Counted from the stretch's first letter, positions 16,915-25,635 are shown. The stretch is DNA of 64,000 nucleotides from Anaerovibrio sp. RM50 (GCF_000622005.1 NZ_JHWV01000008.1:62001-126000), one strand, 5' to 3'. Program-made: numbers and translations. The notes: a model not told the origin generated them from the letters alone.

Positions 16915-18217
16915 TACCGGCGATACTGCTTGGGTCCTCATCAGCGCGGCCCTTGTATTTCTAATGACTCCCGGCCTTGCCTTCTTCTATGGGGGCATGG
17001 TTCGCAGCAAAAACGTACTTACCACAATAATGCAGAGCTTTTTTATAGTAGCCCTGATTTCCGTTGAATGGGTTATCATCGGCTATGCCATGACTTTCGG
17101 AACTGATATTAATGGATTTATTGGCAGTCTTGATAAAATCGGTCTTATTGGCGTAGGATACAATGTGCTGGAAAACGGCACTATTCCGGAGCTGGCCTTC
17201 GTAGCCTTCCAGTGTATGTTTGCTGTAATTACCCCGGCCCTTATCACAGGTGCCTTTGCAGAACGCATGAAGTTCGCAGCCTTCGCTCTCTTTATTCTCC
17301 TTTGGGCCATCTTTATTTATAATCCAATGGCTCACTGGGTATGGGGCGGTGGCTTCCTGGCCGAGCTTGGTGCCCTTGATTTCGCAGGCGGTCTGGTAAT
17401 TCACATTCTCTCCGGTGTATCTGGCCTCACTCTCTGTATTCTCCTTGGCAAACGTGCTGGCTATGGCCGCACTGCCATGATTCCTCACAATCTTCCAATG
17501 ACCGTTCTTGGTGCAGCCCTTCTCTGGTTCGGCTGGTTCGGCTTTAACGCCGGCAGTGCCCTTGGCGCCAACGAGCTGGCTGCCAACGCCTTTGTTACCT
17601 CACAGGCTGCTGCCGCAGCTGCCACCCTCTCCTGGGTAGTTACTGAGTGGAAGATGAATGGCAAGCCTACCATTCTCGGCGCCGCCTCCGGCTGTATCGC
17701 TGGTCTAGTTGCCATTACCCCGGCCGCTGGCTTCGTAGCTCCTCTTCCTTCCGTTATCATCGGTCTTGTAGGCGGTGTGGTTTGCTACTTCGCAGTAGCT
17801 GTCCTCAAGGAAAAGCTGGGCTACGATGATGCCCTTGACGCTTTCGGCGTACATGGTATTGGCGGTATGTGGGGTGCTTTGGCCACCGGTATCTGGGCTA
17901 CCACCGAGATTAATCCTGATGGTGCCAACGGCCTTTACTATGGTGATACCCATCTCTTTATTGCACAGCTCATTTCCATTGGTGTGGCTATTGCCCTGGC
18001 AGTAGTAGGCACCTGCGTTCTCTACAAGCTGGTTACCCTTGTCACCGAAGCCCGTGTTTCCGAGGCTGAGGAGCTTACAGGTCTGGACATTGTAGAGCAC
18101 GGCGAGCGGGGCTATGCCCGTTCCATTCTGGGTGGCTCCCCTATTATGGGCAGCTTTGAGGATTCCTCTGAAATGCTGGCCAACACTGTAATGCAGGCAA
18201 ATGCCAACAAGGCGTAA
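16907..18217 (+). CDS. amtB: Ammonium transporter AmtB
   Basis: 436 residues with about eleven membrane segments. Family signatures are plain: FYGGMVRSKNVLTTIMQSF near the N-terminus, NPMAHWVWGGGFL, WFGWFGFNAGSA, and FGVHGIGGMWGALATG with the twin-His pore residues. AmtB carries ammonium or ammonia across the cytoplasmic membrane as a trimer under nitrogen limitation. It is followed 18 bp later by glnK, the classic pair in which the PII trimer blocks the channel when nitrogen is plentiful. Expression seems controlled by the RNA leader described upstream. Confidence 0.97.
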   Translation: MINTGDTAWVLISAALVFLMTPGLAFFYGGMVRSKNVLTTIMQSFFIVALISVEWVIIGYAMTFGTDINGFIGSLDKIGLIGVGYNVLENGTIPELAFVAFQCMFAVITPALITGAFAERMKFAAFALFILLWAIFIYNPMAHWVWGGGFLAELGALDFAGGLVIHILSGVSGLTLCILLGKRAGYGRTAMIPHNLPMTVLGAALLWFGWFGFNAGSALGANELAANAFVTSQAAAAAATLSWVVTEWKMNGKPTILGAASGCIAGLVAITPAAGFVAPLPSVIIGLVGGVVCYFAVAVLKEKLGYDDALDAFGVHGIGGMWGALATGIWATTEINPDGANGLYYGDTHLFIAQLISIGVAIALAVVGTCVLYKLVTLVTEARVSEAEELTGLDIVEHGERGYARSILGGSPIMGSFEDSSEMLANTVMQANANKA

Positions 18218-18235
18218 GAAAGGACAGGTGATATT

Positions 18236-18616
18236 ATGAAAATGACCAAGATTGAAATTATTACCCGTTCCAACAAGCTGGACGACCTTATGGGTGCCCT
18301 GAATGATATCGGGGTGCTTGGTATGACCGTCAGCCAGGTCTTTGGCTGTGGTCTCCAGAAGGGCCACGAGGAAGTGTACCGTGGCAAAAAGTACGATATA
18401 AATCTGGTGCCCAAGGTAAAAATCGAAACTGTTGTATGCGAGGTTCCCGTGGATCTGGTTCTGGACACAGCCCAGAGGGTTCTCCGCACCGGCAACTATG
18501 GTGATGGCAAGATTTTCGTATACGAGCTAACTGATGCTGTCCGTATCCGTACTGGCCAGCGCGGCGCCACCGCCATCATGGATATCCCTGGGGAAAAGAA
18601 GGAATCCATAAGATGA
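18236..18616 (+). CDS. glnK: Nitrogen regulatory PII protein (GlnK type)
   Basis: 126 residues, with PII features: N-terminal KIEIITRSNKLDDLMGAL, T-loop EVYRGKKYDINLVPKVKIE with the modifiable Tyr in YRGKKY, the B-loop TGNYGDGKIFV, and C-loop RIRTGQRG. It senses ATP/ADP and 2-oxoglutarate and docks on AmtB. The T-loop is of usual length. It shares the amtB transcript and ends at a strong terminator. Confidence 0.95.
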   Translation: MKMTKIEIITRSNKLDDLMGALNDIGVLGMTVSQVFGCGLQKGHEEVYRGKKYDINLVPKVKIETVVCEVPVDLVLDTAQRVLRTGNYGDGKIFVYELTDAVRIRTGQRGATAIMDIPGEKKESIR

Positions 18617-18656
18617 GCTTTTGCCCATCATATAAGATTTTCAATAATTAAATAAC

Positions 18657-18700
18657 ATTATAAAATCATTAATATAATACTATCTTAGATTCATATTAAC
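18657..18700. repeat. 11-bp-period AT-rich array (4 units)
   Basis: Units ATTATAAAATC, ATTAATATAAT, ACTATCTTAGA and TTCATATTAAC follow each other without gaps. They belong to the dispersed family with consensus near RTTATATAAAT that clusters around the rep-par locus. Confidence 0.55.
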
Positions 18701-18715
18701 CTAACAATCCCTCTT

Positions 18716-18752
18716 AAAAATGCTGGAACACGGAGTTTGTTCCAGCATTTTT
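18716..18752. terminator. Bidirectional terminator between glnK and the AAA ATPase gene
   Basis: TGCTGGAACA and its perfect complement, with A-rich sequence before and TTTTTATTT after, between convergent genes. Confidence 0.85.
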
Positions 18753-18781
18753 ATTTATATCTATATTACATAACCTATTAC

Positions 18782-20155
18782 CTATTTATACATATCCTGC
18801 AAAGAAATCAGCTTATATTGGGACGTATCTATCTCCTCACTAAAACCGCTTCTTGAAAAGAAACCAAATCTGTAAAATTTCATCCCCAGTTGCTCAGCCT
18901 GCCATTTCTCCTCATTAACCACCTTCATTCCAAGTGGTTCTTTTTTATATTTACACTCATAAGATGTAAACCCTACATTATCCTCCGTAACCACATCAAA
19001 TTCACCATTCTGCCCCTTTACCCTGTCATTATATATGTATCTTCCAATAGCCGAAAATGGTGGATCTACACGGCCGGCACGATTTTCCCTCAACAGATAT
19101 TCCTTGGCTAACTGTTCAAATTTACGGGGCAAATATTCACTGGCTAATTTCTCCTTGATATGACGGTCCCAGAACACATCAGGGGACATAATACTCCTGG
19201 CCGTTGTTTCCTTAAACAGATAAGAATAATAGAAATCTAACAGATTATCGCAAATTACGTAGCGATGCTGTTTTTTACTTGAAGCTGCATTTATAGGGGA
19301 ATCCTTTTCTATCAGTCCCATACCAGACAGCTTGCTGAGAATATGGCTTATATTGCTGCTGTTGTGGAGGAAATTGGCGATGTCTCTGTACTTGCCTACA
19401 CCGTTGGCTATTTTTTCAAGAATAAGATTGGCATTCTCCTCCTTGGATAATTCTGCCTTTAATTGTAAACGAATCTCCCCTTCTAATAAGGAGCCTTCCG
19501 GTATAAGCAGCCGCTTTATATTTTCCTCAACTGTCAACTCATCATCTATTTGTATCAAATAAAAAGGAATACCTCCAAAGATGCTGTACAAGAGGAATTT
19601 TTCCTCCAATTTTTTGGAAGGAAAGAATTTGGCTGTATCATAATAATCAAATGGTTTGAGCTTTATAATTTCAGAAAATCTGCCAAATAAAGGTGCATCA
19701 CTCTCTATGAGTTTTTGCATAACTTGAACATAAGAGCCGCACAAAATCAGCTTCAGGCAACCTTCATGCTGCCATGTATCAATAGCAATTTGAAACTCCG
19801 AATCTATTGCCTCATTGTCCCCTCGTAAAAATGGGTACTCGTCAATTACCATAATGACTTTCTGATTTTTGGCTTTTTTATAAACGTACTCCAACAGTTT
19901 TCCAAGCTGGCTAAATTGGACCGGTTCATCAAATGCCTCCGCCACCACCAGACTGAGTCCAGCCAAATTTTCTTCAAAACTGGCCTTGCGGCATACATAG
20001 TGAACAACAGTGGCATTTATCTGGCGCAAAGACTCTTTGATAAGTTCACTCTTACCTACACGCCTTCTGCCGTACAATAACAGACATTCCGATCGGTTAT
20101 TGTCCAGCTTTCGCTTTATATCGCCCAACTCTTTTTCTCTGCCGATGAATCTCAT
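18782..20155 (-). CDS. AAA ATPase with DUF234-type C-terminus
   Basis: The start at 20155 (MRFIGREKEL) is preceded by GGGGTGAG; the ORF extends 27 codons further upstream without a ribosome site. The 457-residue protein has Walker A LLYGRRRVGKSELI, Walker B VIMVIDEYPFL and a winged-helix-like middle (LSGMGLIEKDSPI). The C-terminal DUF234 part has YECKYKKEPLG, a nuclease-like ExK pattern. This family is common in archaea and anaerobic bacteria, often on mobile DNA, and its role is unknown. A 9-bp inverted repeat at 20206-20227 just upstream may be its operator. Confidence 0.85.
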   Translation of the reverse strand: MRFIGREKELGDIKRKLDNNRSECLLLYGRRRVGKSELIKESLRQINATVVHYVCRKASFEENLAGLSLVVAEAFDEPVQFSQLGKLLEYVYKKAKNQKVIMVIDEYPFLRGDNEAIDSEFQIAIDTWQHEGCLKLILCGSYVQVMQKLIESDAPLFGRFSEIIKLKPFDYYDTAKFFPSKKLEEKFLLYSIFGGIPFYLIQIDDELTVEENIKRLLIPEGSLLEGEIRLQLKAELSKEENANLILEKIANGVGKYRDIANFLHNSSNISHILSKLSGMGLIEKDSPINAASSKKQHRYVICDNLLDFYYSYLFKETTARSIMSPDVFWDRHIKEKLASEYLPRKFEQLAKEYLLRENRAGRVDPPFSAIGRYIYNDRVKGQNGEFDVVTEDNVGFTSYECKYKKEPLGMKVVNEEKWQAEQLGMKFYRFGFFSRSGFSEEIDTSQYKLISLQDMYK

Positions 20156-20205
20156 GGTCTCACCCCATTTTGAATTATACAATAAAATTATTACTACATT
20201 TGTTT

Positions 20206-20227
20206 TTACTAAAATCATTTTTAGTAA
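20206..20227. promoter_or_regulatory. Inverted repeat upstream of the AAA ATPase gene
   Basis: TTACTAAAA-TCAT-TTTTAGTAA, a perfect 9-bp dyad with a four-base spacer, about 50 bp upstream of the start codon. Possible operator; the binding protein is unknown. Confidence 0.4.
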
Positions 20228-20330
20228 TTTTATCATAGTATAATATTTTAAACAAGGGGCAGCGCCACTAATTTTTCTTAGTGCGACAGCTCCTTTTTCT
20301 GTGCCATAGGATTAGTTAAGAGTAAAAAAA

Positions 20331-20358
20331 ATAGACCGATTATCACGATGATAATCAG
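20331..20358 (-). terminator. Terminator of the XRE regulator gene
   Basis: The minus strand reads GACTGATTATCA, loop TCG, its complement, then TATTTTTTTT. It lies directly after the regulator's stop codon. Confidence 0.75.
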
Positions 20359-20361
20359 TCT

Positions 20362-20736
20362 CTAATCAGCCACGGCCTTATTTTGTTCAAGGAATTTAGC
20401 ATATAATATAAGGTTGCGGATTTGTGGTTTAGTAAAGTTTTCGACGATACTTATTAATTCCTTCATATCTGCACTTTGGTATTTTAGGTTTCCATCATTT
20501 TGTTTAGCAATATATCCACATATTTCAAGCAAAGTGATGTAATTGATATTGTATGTATTACTTATAAGTTTTAGAGTATCTGGGGTTGGCTTATTACTTA
20601 TACCAGTGCGGGTATCAAATCCTTTTTCTAATTTATTAAGGTAAGTGTGACTTATACCAATTAGTTCAGCGGCCGAACGTAGGCTGAGCTTCATAGCAGC
20701 TCTTTTTTCCTTTAACAATTTTGCTAAAGAATCCAT
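20362..20736 (-). CDS. XRE-family transcriptional regulator
   Basis: 124 residues. The N-terminal 75 form a Cro/CI helix-turn-helix (LAKLLKEKRAAMKLSLRSAA, ELIGISHTYLNKLEKG recognition helix). The remainder is a helical, likely dimerising tail. It is divergent from a lipoprotein gene, and the shared intergenic region carries TGTAAT/ATTACA repeats that overlap the lipoprotein promoter. It therefore likely represses itself and that gene. The pair resembles small regulatory modules of plasmids or integrated elements, but no phage genes are nearby. Confidence 0.85.
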   Translation of the reverse strand: MDSLAKLLKEKRAAMKLSLRSAAELIGISHTYLNKLEKGFDTRTGISNKPTPDTLKLISNTYNINYITLLEICGYIAKQNDGNLKYQSADMKELISIVENFTKPQIRNLILYAKFLEQNKAVAD

Positions 20737-20797
20737 GTATTCTCACCTCCTGATTTTATTGTAATATATTATCTAGGAAAACTTCTGTAATACATTG

Positions 20798-20827
20798 TTG
20801 ACAAAAATGTAATATAGGGATTACAAT
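20798..20827 (+). promoter_or_regulatory. Promoter and XRE operator for the lipoprotein gene
   Basis: TTGACA (20798-20803), an 18-base spacer, TACAAT (20822-20827). The dyad TGTAAT-N6-ATTACA (20808-20825) sits between and over the -10 box. Further TGTAATA copies lie at about 20760 and 20786. This fits repression by the divergent XRE protein. Confidence 0.6.
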
Positions 20828-20921
20828 AGATTAATAGGGTAAAACTTTTTTTAAGAGAAGTTTTATATAGAAAATATTTTATAATGTAATATTAACTTTA
20901 TTATGTTAAGGGAGAATATAA

Positions 20922-21512
20922 GTGAGTTTTAGTAAAATAATTAATGTTATTGTATGTGTATTATTAGTTGTATTTTCTTTTACAGGGTGCATCAATACAA
21001 AAACTACCTCACCAGAAAAAAAAACAAAAGACGAAGTGGAGATTACGGAAATTAAAGAAAAAACGGATGTAACCACTAAAGAACAGGAAGAGCAGGCGAT
21101 TATTTCCAGCAATGGTACTCATGCAAAGTTGATCGTGAAATATATTTATTTAACCGAAACAAGTGACGTAAAGCATGGTGATATCCATGCCAGTGCTAAA
21201 GGGGAACACTGTCTAATTGATTATGAAATAATTAATACCAGTACCGATAAAACCATTGTTGGTTACCAGGCAGACGTCATTATTTTGAACGATTATGAGA
21301 ATAGGGTTGTTAAGACAAATATTAATGAGACAAATGTTGTCATAGCACCAAATGAAAGTGAATCAAAAAAATACCTCATAAAACGATTAACATCCAGAAT
21401 ATCAGGTTTTAGAAGTGAAAAAGTTAAAGGCTTTGTCATAATTACCAGGGTTCTTTATTCTGATGGTAGCTTAGAAAGAGGAAAAGATGATGCTGTAAAA
21501 GTATTTTTGTAA
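20922..21512 (+). CDS. Lipoprotein of unknown function
   Basis: Starts at GTG 20922 after AAGGGAG. 196 residues with a type II signal: MSFSKIINVIVCVLLVVFSF then lipobox FTGC, giving a lipidated Cys near position 24. A Lys/Glu/Thr-rich linker (EKKTKDEVEITEIKEKTDV) leads to a mixed beta domain. That domain has the character of Ig-like or FxLYD-type folds (TDKTIVGYQADVIILNDYEN, SESKKYLIKR). The gene is controlled by the divergent XRE regulator and ends at a strong terminator. Its AT content is higher than that of its neighbours, so it may be recently acquired. No family name assigned. Confidence 0.75.
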   Translation: MSFSKIINVIVCVLLVVFSFTGCINTKTTSPEKKTKDEVEITEIKEKTDVTTKEQEEQAIISSNGTHAKLIVKYIYLTETSDVKHGDIHASAKGEHCLIDYEIINTSTDKTIVGYQADVIILNDYENRVVKTNINETNVVIAPNESESKKYLIKRLTSRISGFRSEKVKGFVIITRVLYSDGSLERGKDDAVKVFL

Positions 21513-21523
21513 AAGCAAACTCT

Positions 21524-21560
21524 AAAGGGGCTGTCACATTCTTAATGCGACAGCCCCTTT
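21524..21560. terminator. Bidirectional terminator between lipoprotein gene and dinB
   Basis: AAAGGGGCTGTC and its perfect complement, 13-base loop, T run on the plus strand and A-rich 5' flank; it separates convergent genes. Confidence 0.85.
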
Positions 21561-22706
21561 TTACTTTTTTATGAGGCTTCCCCGGGTAATGCCCAGCTTG
21601 CCAAATTTGCTGTTTATATCATCAATGGCCTGGTACAGCTTGTCCTTTTTCTCATCATGGAACAGGGACAGGCTTTCCATTTCCCCGAAGCCTGTGGTGG
21701 AAACCCCCAGCAGCCTTATATTTTTGGTGATATTCAGGGCCGTAAATAGCTCATGAATGGCAGTATATATATCATTATCATAATTGGAGGGCTCAAATAG
21801 CTGCTTTTGACGGGTATGGGTGGTAAAATCCCTTGTCCGTAGCTTAAGCTGAATAGTCTTGGCCTTAAAGCCCGCTTTACGAAGACGCCAGCCCACCTTT
21901 ACTGATAGCTCCAGCAGAACCTGCAGGGCATCCTCGGCGGTCTGCAGATCCTCCCCAAAGGTCACCTCATTGCCAATGGACTTGGCCCGTCCCCTTGGGG
22001 CCACCGGCCTTTCATCCTTCCCCTGGGCCAGCCAGAATAAATGGTAGGCGGTTTTTTCCCCGAAGGTTTTATGGAGCTCTTCATAGGGCATTTTCCGCAA
22101 ATCGGCAATGGTCTTAATCCGCAGTCTGTCCAGTACCATGGCTGTCTTGGCCCCCACCCCCCAGATTCTCCTTACGGGCAGGGGATCAAGAAACTCCTGA
22201 ACCTTGTCCTTGTCAACCACCACCAGCCCGTCAGGCTTATCAAGATCCGAGGCAATCTTTGCCAGAAACTTATTGGGCGCAATGCCCACGGAGGCCACTA
22301 TTCCCGTTTTTTCCTTTATTTCCTTCTTCAGCTTCATGGCATATTGCAGGGGATTATCCATGAGCCGCTCCATACCCGTAATATCCAAAAAGGCCTCATC
22401 GATGGAAAGGGGCTCTATAAGAGGGGAATAAGTGTCAAAAATATCAAAAATCTGCTGTGAAACCTCACTGTAGCGGGGATAATTGCCCCTTATAAAAATT
22501 CCCTGGGGACAAAGCTTCATGGCCTTGGCAGTTGGCATGGCGGAATGAACCCCAAATTTTCTGGCCTCGTAGGAACAGGTGGACACCACTCCCCTGCCCC
22601 CTATACCGCCAACTATCAGGGGCTTTCCTCTGTATTCCTCGTGGTCCAGCTGCTCCACCGAGGCAAAGAAAGCATCCATATCCACATGCATAATGAGTCT
22701 GTCCAT
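21561..22706 (-). CDS. dinB: DNA polymerase IV (Y family)
   Basis: 381 residues with DinB motifs: N-terminal IMHVDMDAFFASVEQ (metal-binding Asp), GVVSTCSYEARKFGVHSAMP, and PLSIDEAFLDITG with the catalytic Asp-Glu. Helix-hairpin-helix IWGVGAKTAMVLDRL and a little-finger domain follow. It performs error-prone translesion synthesis. No LexA-type operator was recognised upstream. Pol IV is chromosomally or plasmid encoded; here it forms a monocistronic unit convergent with the lipoprotein gene. Confidence 0.95.
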   Translation of the reverse strand: MDRLIMHVDMDAFFASVEQLDHEEYRGKPLIVGGIGGRGVVSTCSYEARKFGVHSAMPTAKAMKLCPQGIFIRGNYPRYSEVSQQIFDIFDTYSPLIEPLSIDEAFLDITGMERLMDNPLQYAMKLKKEIKEKTGIVASVGIAPNKFLAKIASDLDKPDGLVVVDKDKVQEFLDPLPVRRIWGVGAKTAMVLDRLRIKTIADLRKMPYEELHKTFGEKTAYHLFWLAQGKDERPVAPRGRAKSIGNEVTFGEDLQTAEDALQVLLELSVKVGWRLRKAGFKAKTIQLKLRTRDFTTHTRQKQLFEPSNYDNDIYTAIHELFTALNITKNIRLLGVSTTGFGEMESLSLFHDEKKDKLYQAIDDINSKFGKLGITRGSLIKK

Positions 22707-22940
22707 AAAATCCCCCGAGCCTAAAAATGTAATATCATCTAAGCCCTTATTTTATAAGGTTTTGGAAAAATTGTCGACCAGAAACCGAAAAATAGGTTGA
22801 GTGCAATGGGGCTTAAAGCTAAATATCTTTTTTGATAATCTTTTTCAATATTTTCTCTAAAAGCTGTTGTATTTGCATAACAATGTGGTATACTATGATA
22901 AAAATGTTATAACAAAGCAATAATTTAAGGGGTGTTTTAT

Positions 22941-24176
22941 TTGGCTACTGTAAACGAAAACTATTTAAAACTGCCGGGGAGCTATCTCTTTGCAGAAATT
23001 GGCCGCCGTGTGGCAGCCTTTAAGGACGCCCATCCAGAGGCTGATATTATCCGTCTGGGCATCGGGGATGTTACCCAGCCACTGCCTGCTGTGTGCATTG
23101 AAGCAATGCACAAGGCTGTAGATGAAATGGCCAGTGCTGAAACCTTCCGGGGCTACGGTCCGGAGCAGGGCTATGATTTCCTTATTGAGGCCATCCGCAA
23201 GACAAATTACACTGACCGGGGCATAGATATTGAAGCTGATGAAATCTTTGTCAGTGACGGCTCCAAGAGTGACTGCGGAAACATTCAGGAGATTTTTGGA
23301 GTAGATAACAAGGTGGCCATTACCGACCCTGTATACCCTGTTTATCTTGATACCAATGTTATGGCGGGCCGCACCGGTGAAATCAAGGAAGACAGCCATT
23401 TTGAGGGAATTACCTACCTTCCTTGTGACGCAAATAACAACTTTTCTCCTGACCTACCAAATGAGCGGGTGGATATGATTTATCTCTGCTGCCCAAATAA
23501 TCCTACCGGCACCACCCTTTCCAAGGAGGAACTGACCAAGTGGGTAAAATACGCCAAGGAAAATAAATCCGTTATTCTCTTTGATGCGGCTTATGCAGCT
23601 TACATTACCGAGGAAGATGTGCCCCGCTCCATCTACGAAATTGAAGGTGCAAAAGAGGTGGCCATTGAGTTCCGCTCCTTCTCCAAGACTGCGGGCTTTA
23701 CAGGCACCCGTTGCGGTTATACCGTAATTCCTAAGGCAGTTAAAGGCTTTACAAAAGAAGGCAAGGCAGTGGAATTTAACAAGCTGTGGAACCGCCGTCA
23801 CACCACCAAATTCAATGGTACTGCCTATATTATTCAGCGTGGTGCAGCTGCCATCTACACTCCTGAGGGCCAGAAGCAGGTTAAGGAGCTGGTGGGCTAC
23901 TATATGGAAAATGCCCGCATTATACGTGAGGGCCTTAAGGCCGCCGGCATTGAGGCCTACGGCGGTGTTAATGCCCCATATATCTGGCTGAAGACCCCAA
24001 ACAATATGCCATCCTGGGACTTCTTTGACAAGCTCCTGACAGAGGTAAATATTGTGGGTACCCCTGGTGCAGGCTTCGGTCCATGCGGCGAGGGATATTT
24101 CCGCCTTACCTCCTTCGGAGACAGGGAAAACACCCTCCGGGCCGTAGAACGCATCAAAAACAAGCTTCACTTCTAA
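22941..24176 (+). CDS. dapL: LL-diaminopimelate aminotransferase
   Basis: The best start is TTG at 22941 ([17 protein letters not shown]), since AAGGGG lies eight bases upstream; a GTG nine bases earlier falls on the ribosome site. 411 residues, the family's usual size. Signatures: [41 protein letters not shown], the PLP-binding Lys in [19 protein letters not shown], and CCPNNPTGT. It converts tetrahydrodipicolinate to LL-diaminopimelate in one step for lysine and peptidoglycan. No lysine riboswitch was seen. It is a core metabolic gene on this replicon. Confidence 0.96.
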   Translation: MATVNENYLKLPGSYLFAEIGRRVAAFKDAHPEADIIRLGIGDVTQPLPAVCIEAMHKAVDEMASAETFRGYGPEQGYDFLIEAIRKTNYTDRGIDIEADEIFVSDGSKSDCGNIQEIFGVDNKVAITDPVYPVYLDTNVMAGRTGEIKEDSHFEGITYLPCDANNNFSPDLPNERVDMIYLCCPNNPTGTTLSKEELTKWVKYAKENKSVILFDAAYAAYITEEDVPRSIYEIEGAKEVAIEFRSFSKTAGFTGTRCGYTVIPKAVKGFTKEGKAVEFNKLWNRRHTTKFNGTAYIIQRGAAAIYTPEGQKQVKELVGYYMENARIIREGLKAAGIEAYGGVNAPYIWLKTPNNMPSWDFFDKLLTEVNIVGTPGAGFGPCGEGYFRLTSFGDRENTLRAVERIKNKLHF

Positions 24177-24190
24177 AAAAAAAGTAACGG

Positions 24191-24227
24191 GTTTCACGCT
24201 AAGAAATTAGTGTGAAACTCTTTTTTT
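24191..24227 (+). terminator. Terminator of dapL
   Basis: GTTTCACGCTAA and its complement (one G-U), GAAA loop, followed by CTCTTTTTTT. Confidence 0.85.
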
Positions 24228-24255
24228 GTGGTTTATTTATCACTTTTTTAGGGGG

Positions 24256-24290
24256 TGTCATGGGATAAGGCCTCCCCCTATCCCATGACA
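24256..24290. repeat. 12-bp perfect inverted repeat without T tract
   Basis: TGTCATGGGATA at 24256-24267 and its exact complement at 24279-24290, with outer GGGG and CCCC flanks that could extend the stem. No T run follows, so it is not an ordinary terminator. Confidence 0.6.
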
Positions 24291-24318
24291 GGCCCCGCCA
24301 AATTTATATAAATAAAAA

Positions 24319-24349
24319 CCTGCTGATCAGTCAATAACCAATCAGCAGG
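24319..24349 (-). terminator. Terminator of uspA
   Basis: The minus strand reads CCTGCTGAT, a 13-base loop, ATCAGCAGG, then TTTTTATTT. It lies some 65 bp after the uspA stop, beyond the 11-bp array. Confidence 0.75.
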
Positions 24350-24425
24350 AATAAATAATATTTATTTAACATTAATTTAATATTTCTTTATTGCTAAAAT
24401 AATGTTTTAATACAACTATTTTGCT
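24349..24425. repeat. 11-bp-period AT-rich array (about 6-7 units)
   Basis: Units ATTTATTTAAC, ATTAATTTAAT, ATTTCTTTATT, GCTAAAATAAT, GTTTTAATACA and ACTATTTTGCT run without gaps into the last codons of uspA. Member of the dispersed family around the par locus. Confidence 0.65.
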
Positions 24426-24829
24426 ATTAAAACGGAGCATGGGGCCTGCTCCAGCACATTGCGGCTGACGCTGCCCATGAGGATACCCTCCACAAGGCTG
24501 AGGCCGCGGCTGCCCATAACTATAAGGTCCACTTCATTTTCAGTGGCATAATCCACGATTTTCTCGTAAGGAATACCCACATCAAGGACGGTTTCGCAAT
24601 CAAGGCCCTCAGGCAGTCCTTCCTTGATCTCACCCAGAATTCTGTTGCCCTCCTCAGTAAGGGAATCAATAATCTCCTGACAGAGATGGACGGAAATAGC
24701 CGCCTGCTGAATATTTACCACATATATAAAAATTAATTTTCCCGGCTCCAGCTTGGCCAGACGCACGGCCTTCTCCACAGCCTTCTCGGATTCTTCAGAG
24801 CCATCTACAGGTACCAAAATCTTGCACAT
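24416..24829 (-). CDS. Universal stress protein, UspA family
   Basis: Start at ATG 24829 (MCKILVPVDGSEESEKA), preceded by GGGGGAAC. 137 residues. UspA fold with ATP-binding type signature near the C-terminus, GSRGLSLVEGILMGSVSRNV (G-2x-G-9x-G[S/T] pattern), and PVDGS at the N-terminus. Such proteins aid survival in stress and starvation. The promoter region is a 143-bp element that is repeated almost exactly upstream of the parB-like gene, including the GCGTTATAAT box. Confidence 0.92.
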   Translation of the reverse strand: MCKILVPVDGSEESEKAVEKAVRLAKLEPGKLIFIYVVNIQQAAISVHLCQEIIDSLTEEGNRILGEIKEGLPEGLDCETVLDVGIPYEKIVDYATENEVDLIVMGSRGLSLVEGILMGSVSRNVLEQAPCSVLIAK

Positions 24830-24856
24830 ATCAGTTCCCCCTTTATTGCCAACGTC

Positions 24857-24999
24857 ATTATAACGCCATTGTTCAAATTTTTCTTCTTTAGAAGAAAAAT
24901 CTTCCAATTAGCGTTTCAACGAGCTGGGAGATATTCTCACCAGCTATTGTAGTTTGTTTTCCCCCACCTAAAGAGGAAGGGGACATCTTAAAGCTCGTT
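24857..24999 (-). repeat. 143-bp duplicated regulatory/structured element, copy A (upstream of uspA)
   Basis: The minus strand from 24999 to 24857 is identical to 35119-35261 (plus) at all but one base. It has ends AACGAGC... and ...GCGTTATAAT, and can fold into three hairpins: TCCCC/GGGGA; AGCTGG/CCAGCT extended by GAGA/TCTC; and TTTTTCTTC/GAAGAAAAA. The outer AACGAGCT and AGCTCGTT are complementary. There is no ORF of note. Confidence 0.85.
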
Positions 25000-25008
25000 A
25001 CAAATCTT

Positions 25009-25635
25009 TTATTCAAAATCCCCTACGCTTAAATTTTTCCCCTTTAACAGCCCCACACGGCCTGTTTCACCGCTTTCAGGGTGAACCAGCAGCCACTTGT
25101 TAATGGCAAAGAGCATTTTTGACTCCCCCCTGGCCTCCGGCTCCATGTCCAGGGCCTCGTTGGTTCCCCCAGGAAGAACAACGCCGCTGCGGAATTCCTT
25201 CCCATCCACTCCACAAGGTGCATAATGCAGGGTTGTGGCAAATATCTCCACCACCGTCCCCTTGGGTACGAAGAAGGCCTCCACCTTTGAGGTATCATAG
25301 GAATTATCCGAATAATCAATATCCCATCTGTGCCCAACCATAAGAATCATGTCCGTACCAGCTATATTAATTTCCGAATCCCTGTGGTACTCAAGACCGT
25401 TCAGCTTCTCGTTAAAACCATGGCAGCAGCCAAATTCCACAGGCATGCCCCCATATACCTCGTCCATAAAGGTGAGAAACAGCTTGGTGGTTTCAAATTC
25501 TGGAATAGAGGCTTCATAAAGCACCTGTCCCTCAGGAGCCTCTGGCAGCTTCTGAACCTCCTCCATAAACTCGGAAGCATCCACATCCAATACCCGTCCG
25601 TAGGTTCTGAAGGCTTCCTCCATTACACTTTTCAT
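25009..25635 (-). CDS. DUF4867 family protein (cupin-like)
   Basis: 208 residues with a GGAGG ribosome site. Recognised as DUF4867 from its central block: a glutamate/histidine-rich EYHRDSEINIAGTDMILMVG, FFVPKGTVVEIFATTLHYAP and the Gly-rich VVLPGGTNEA. The pattern of conserved His/Glu in short beta strands suggests a metal-dependent cupin-type fold, possibly a sugar-acid isomerase-like role. That is inference; the family is uncharacterised. It is divergent from thiD. Confidence 0.8.
   Translation of the reverse strand: MKSVMEEAFRTYGRVLDVDASEFMEEVQKLPEAPEGQVLYEASIPEFETTKLFLTFMDEVYGGMPVEFGCCHGFNEKLNGLEYHRDSEINIAGTDMILMVGHRWDIDYSDNSYDTSKVEAFFVPKGTVVEIFATTLHYAPCGVDGKEFRSGVVLPGGTNEALDMEPEARGESKMLFAINKWLLVHPESGETGRVGLLKGKNLSVGDFE

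Noticed and set aside
22707-22940. Lysine riboswitch before dapL
   Set aside because: The 230-bp gap shows no matching paired elements; a plain promoter is sufficient.
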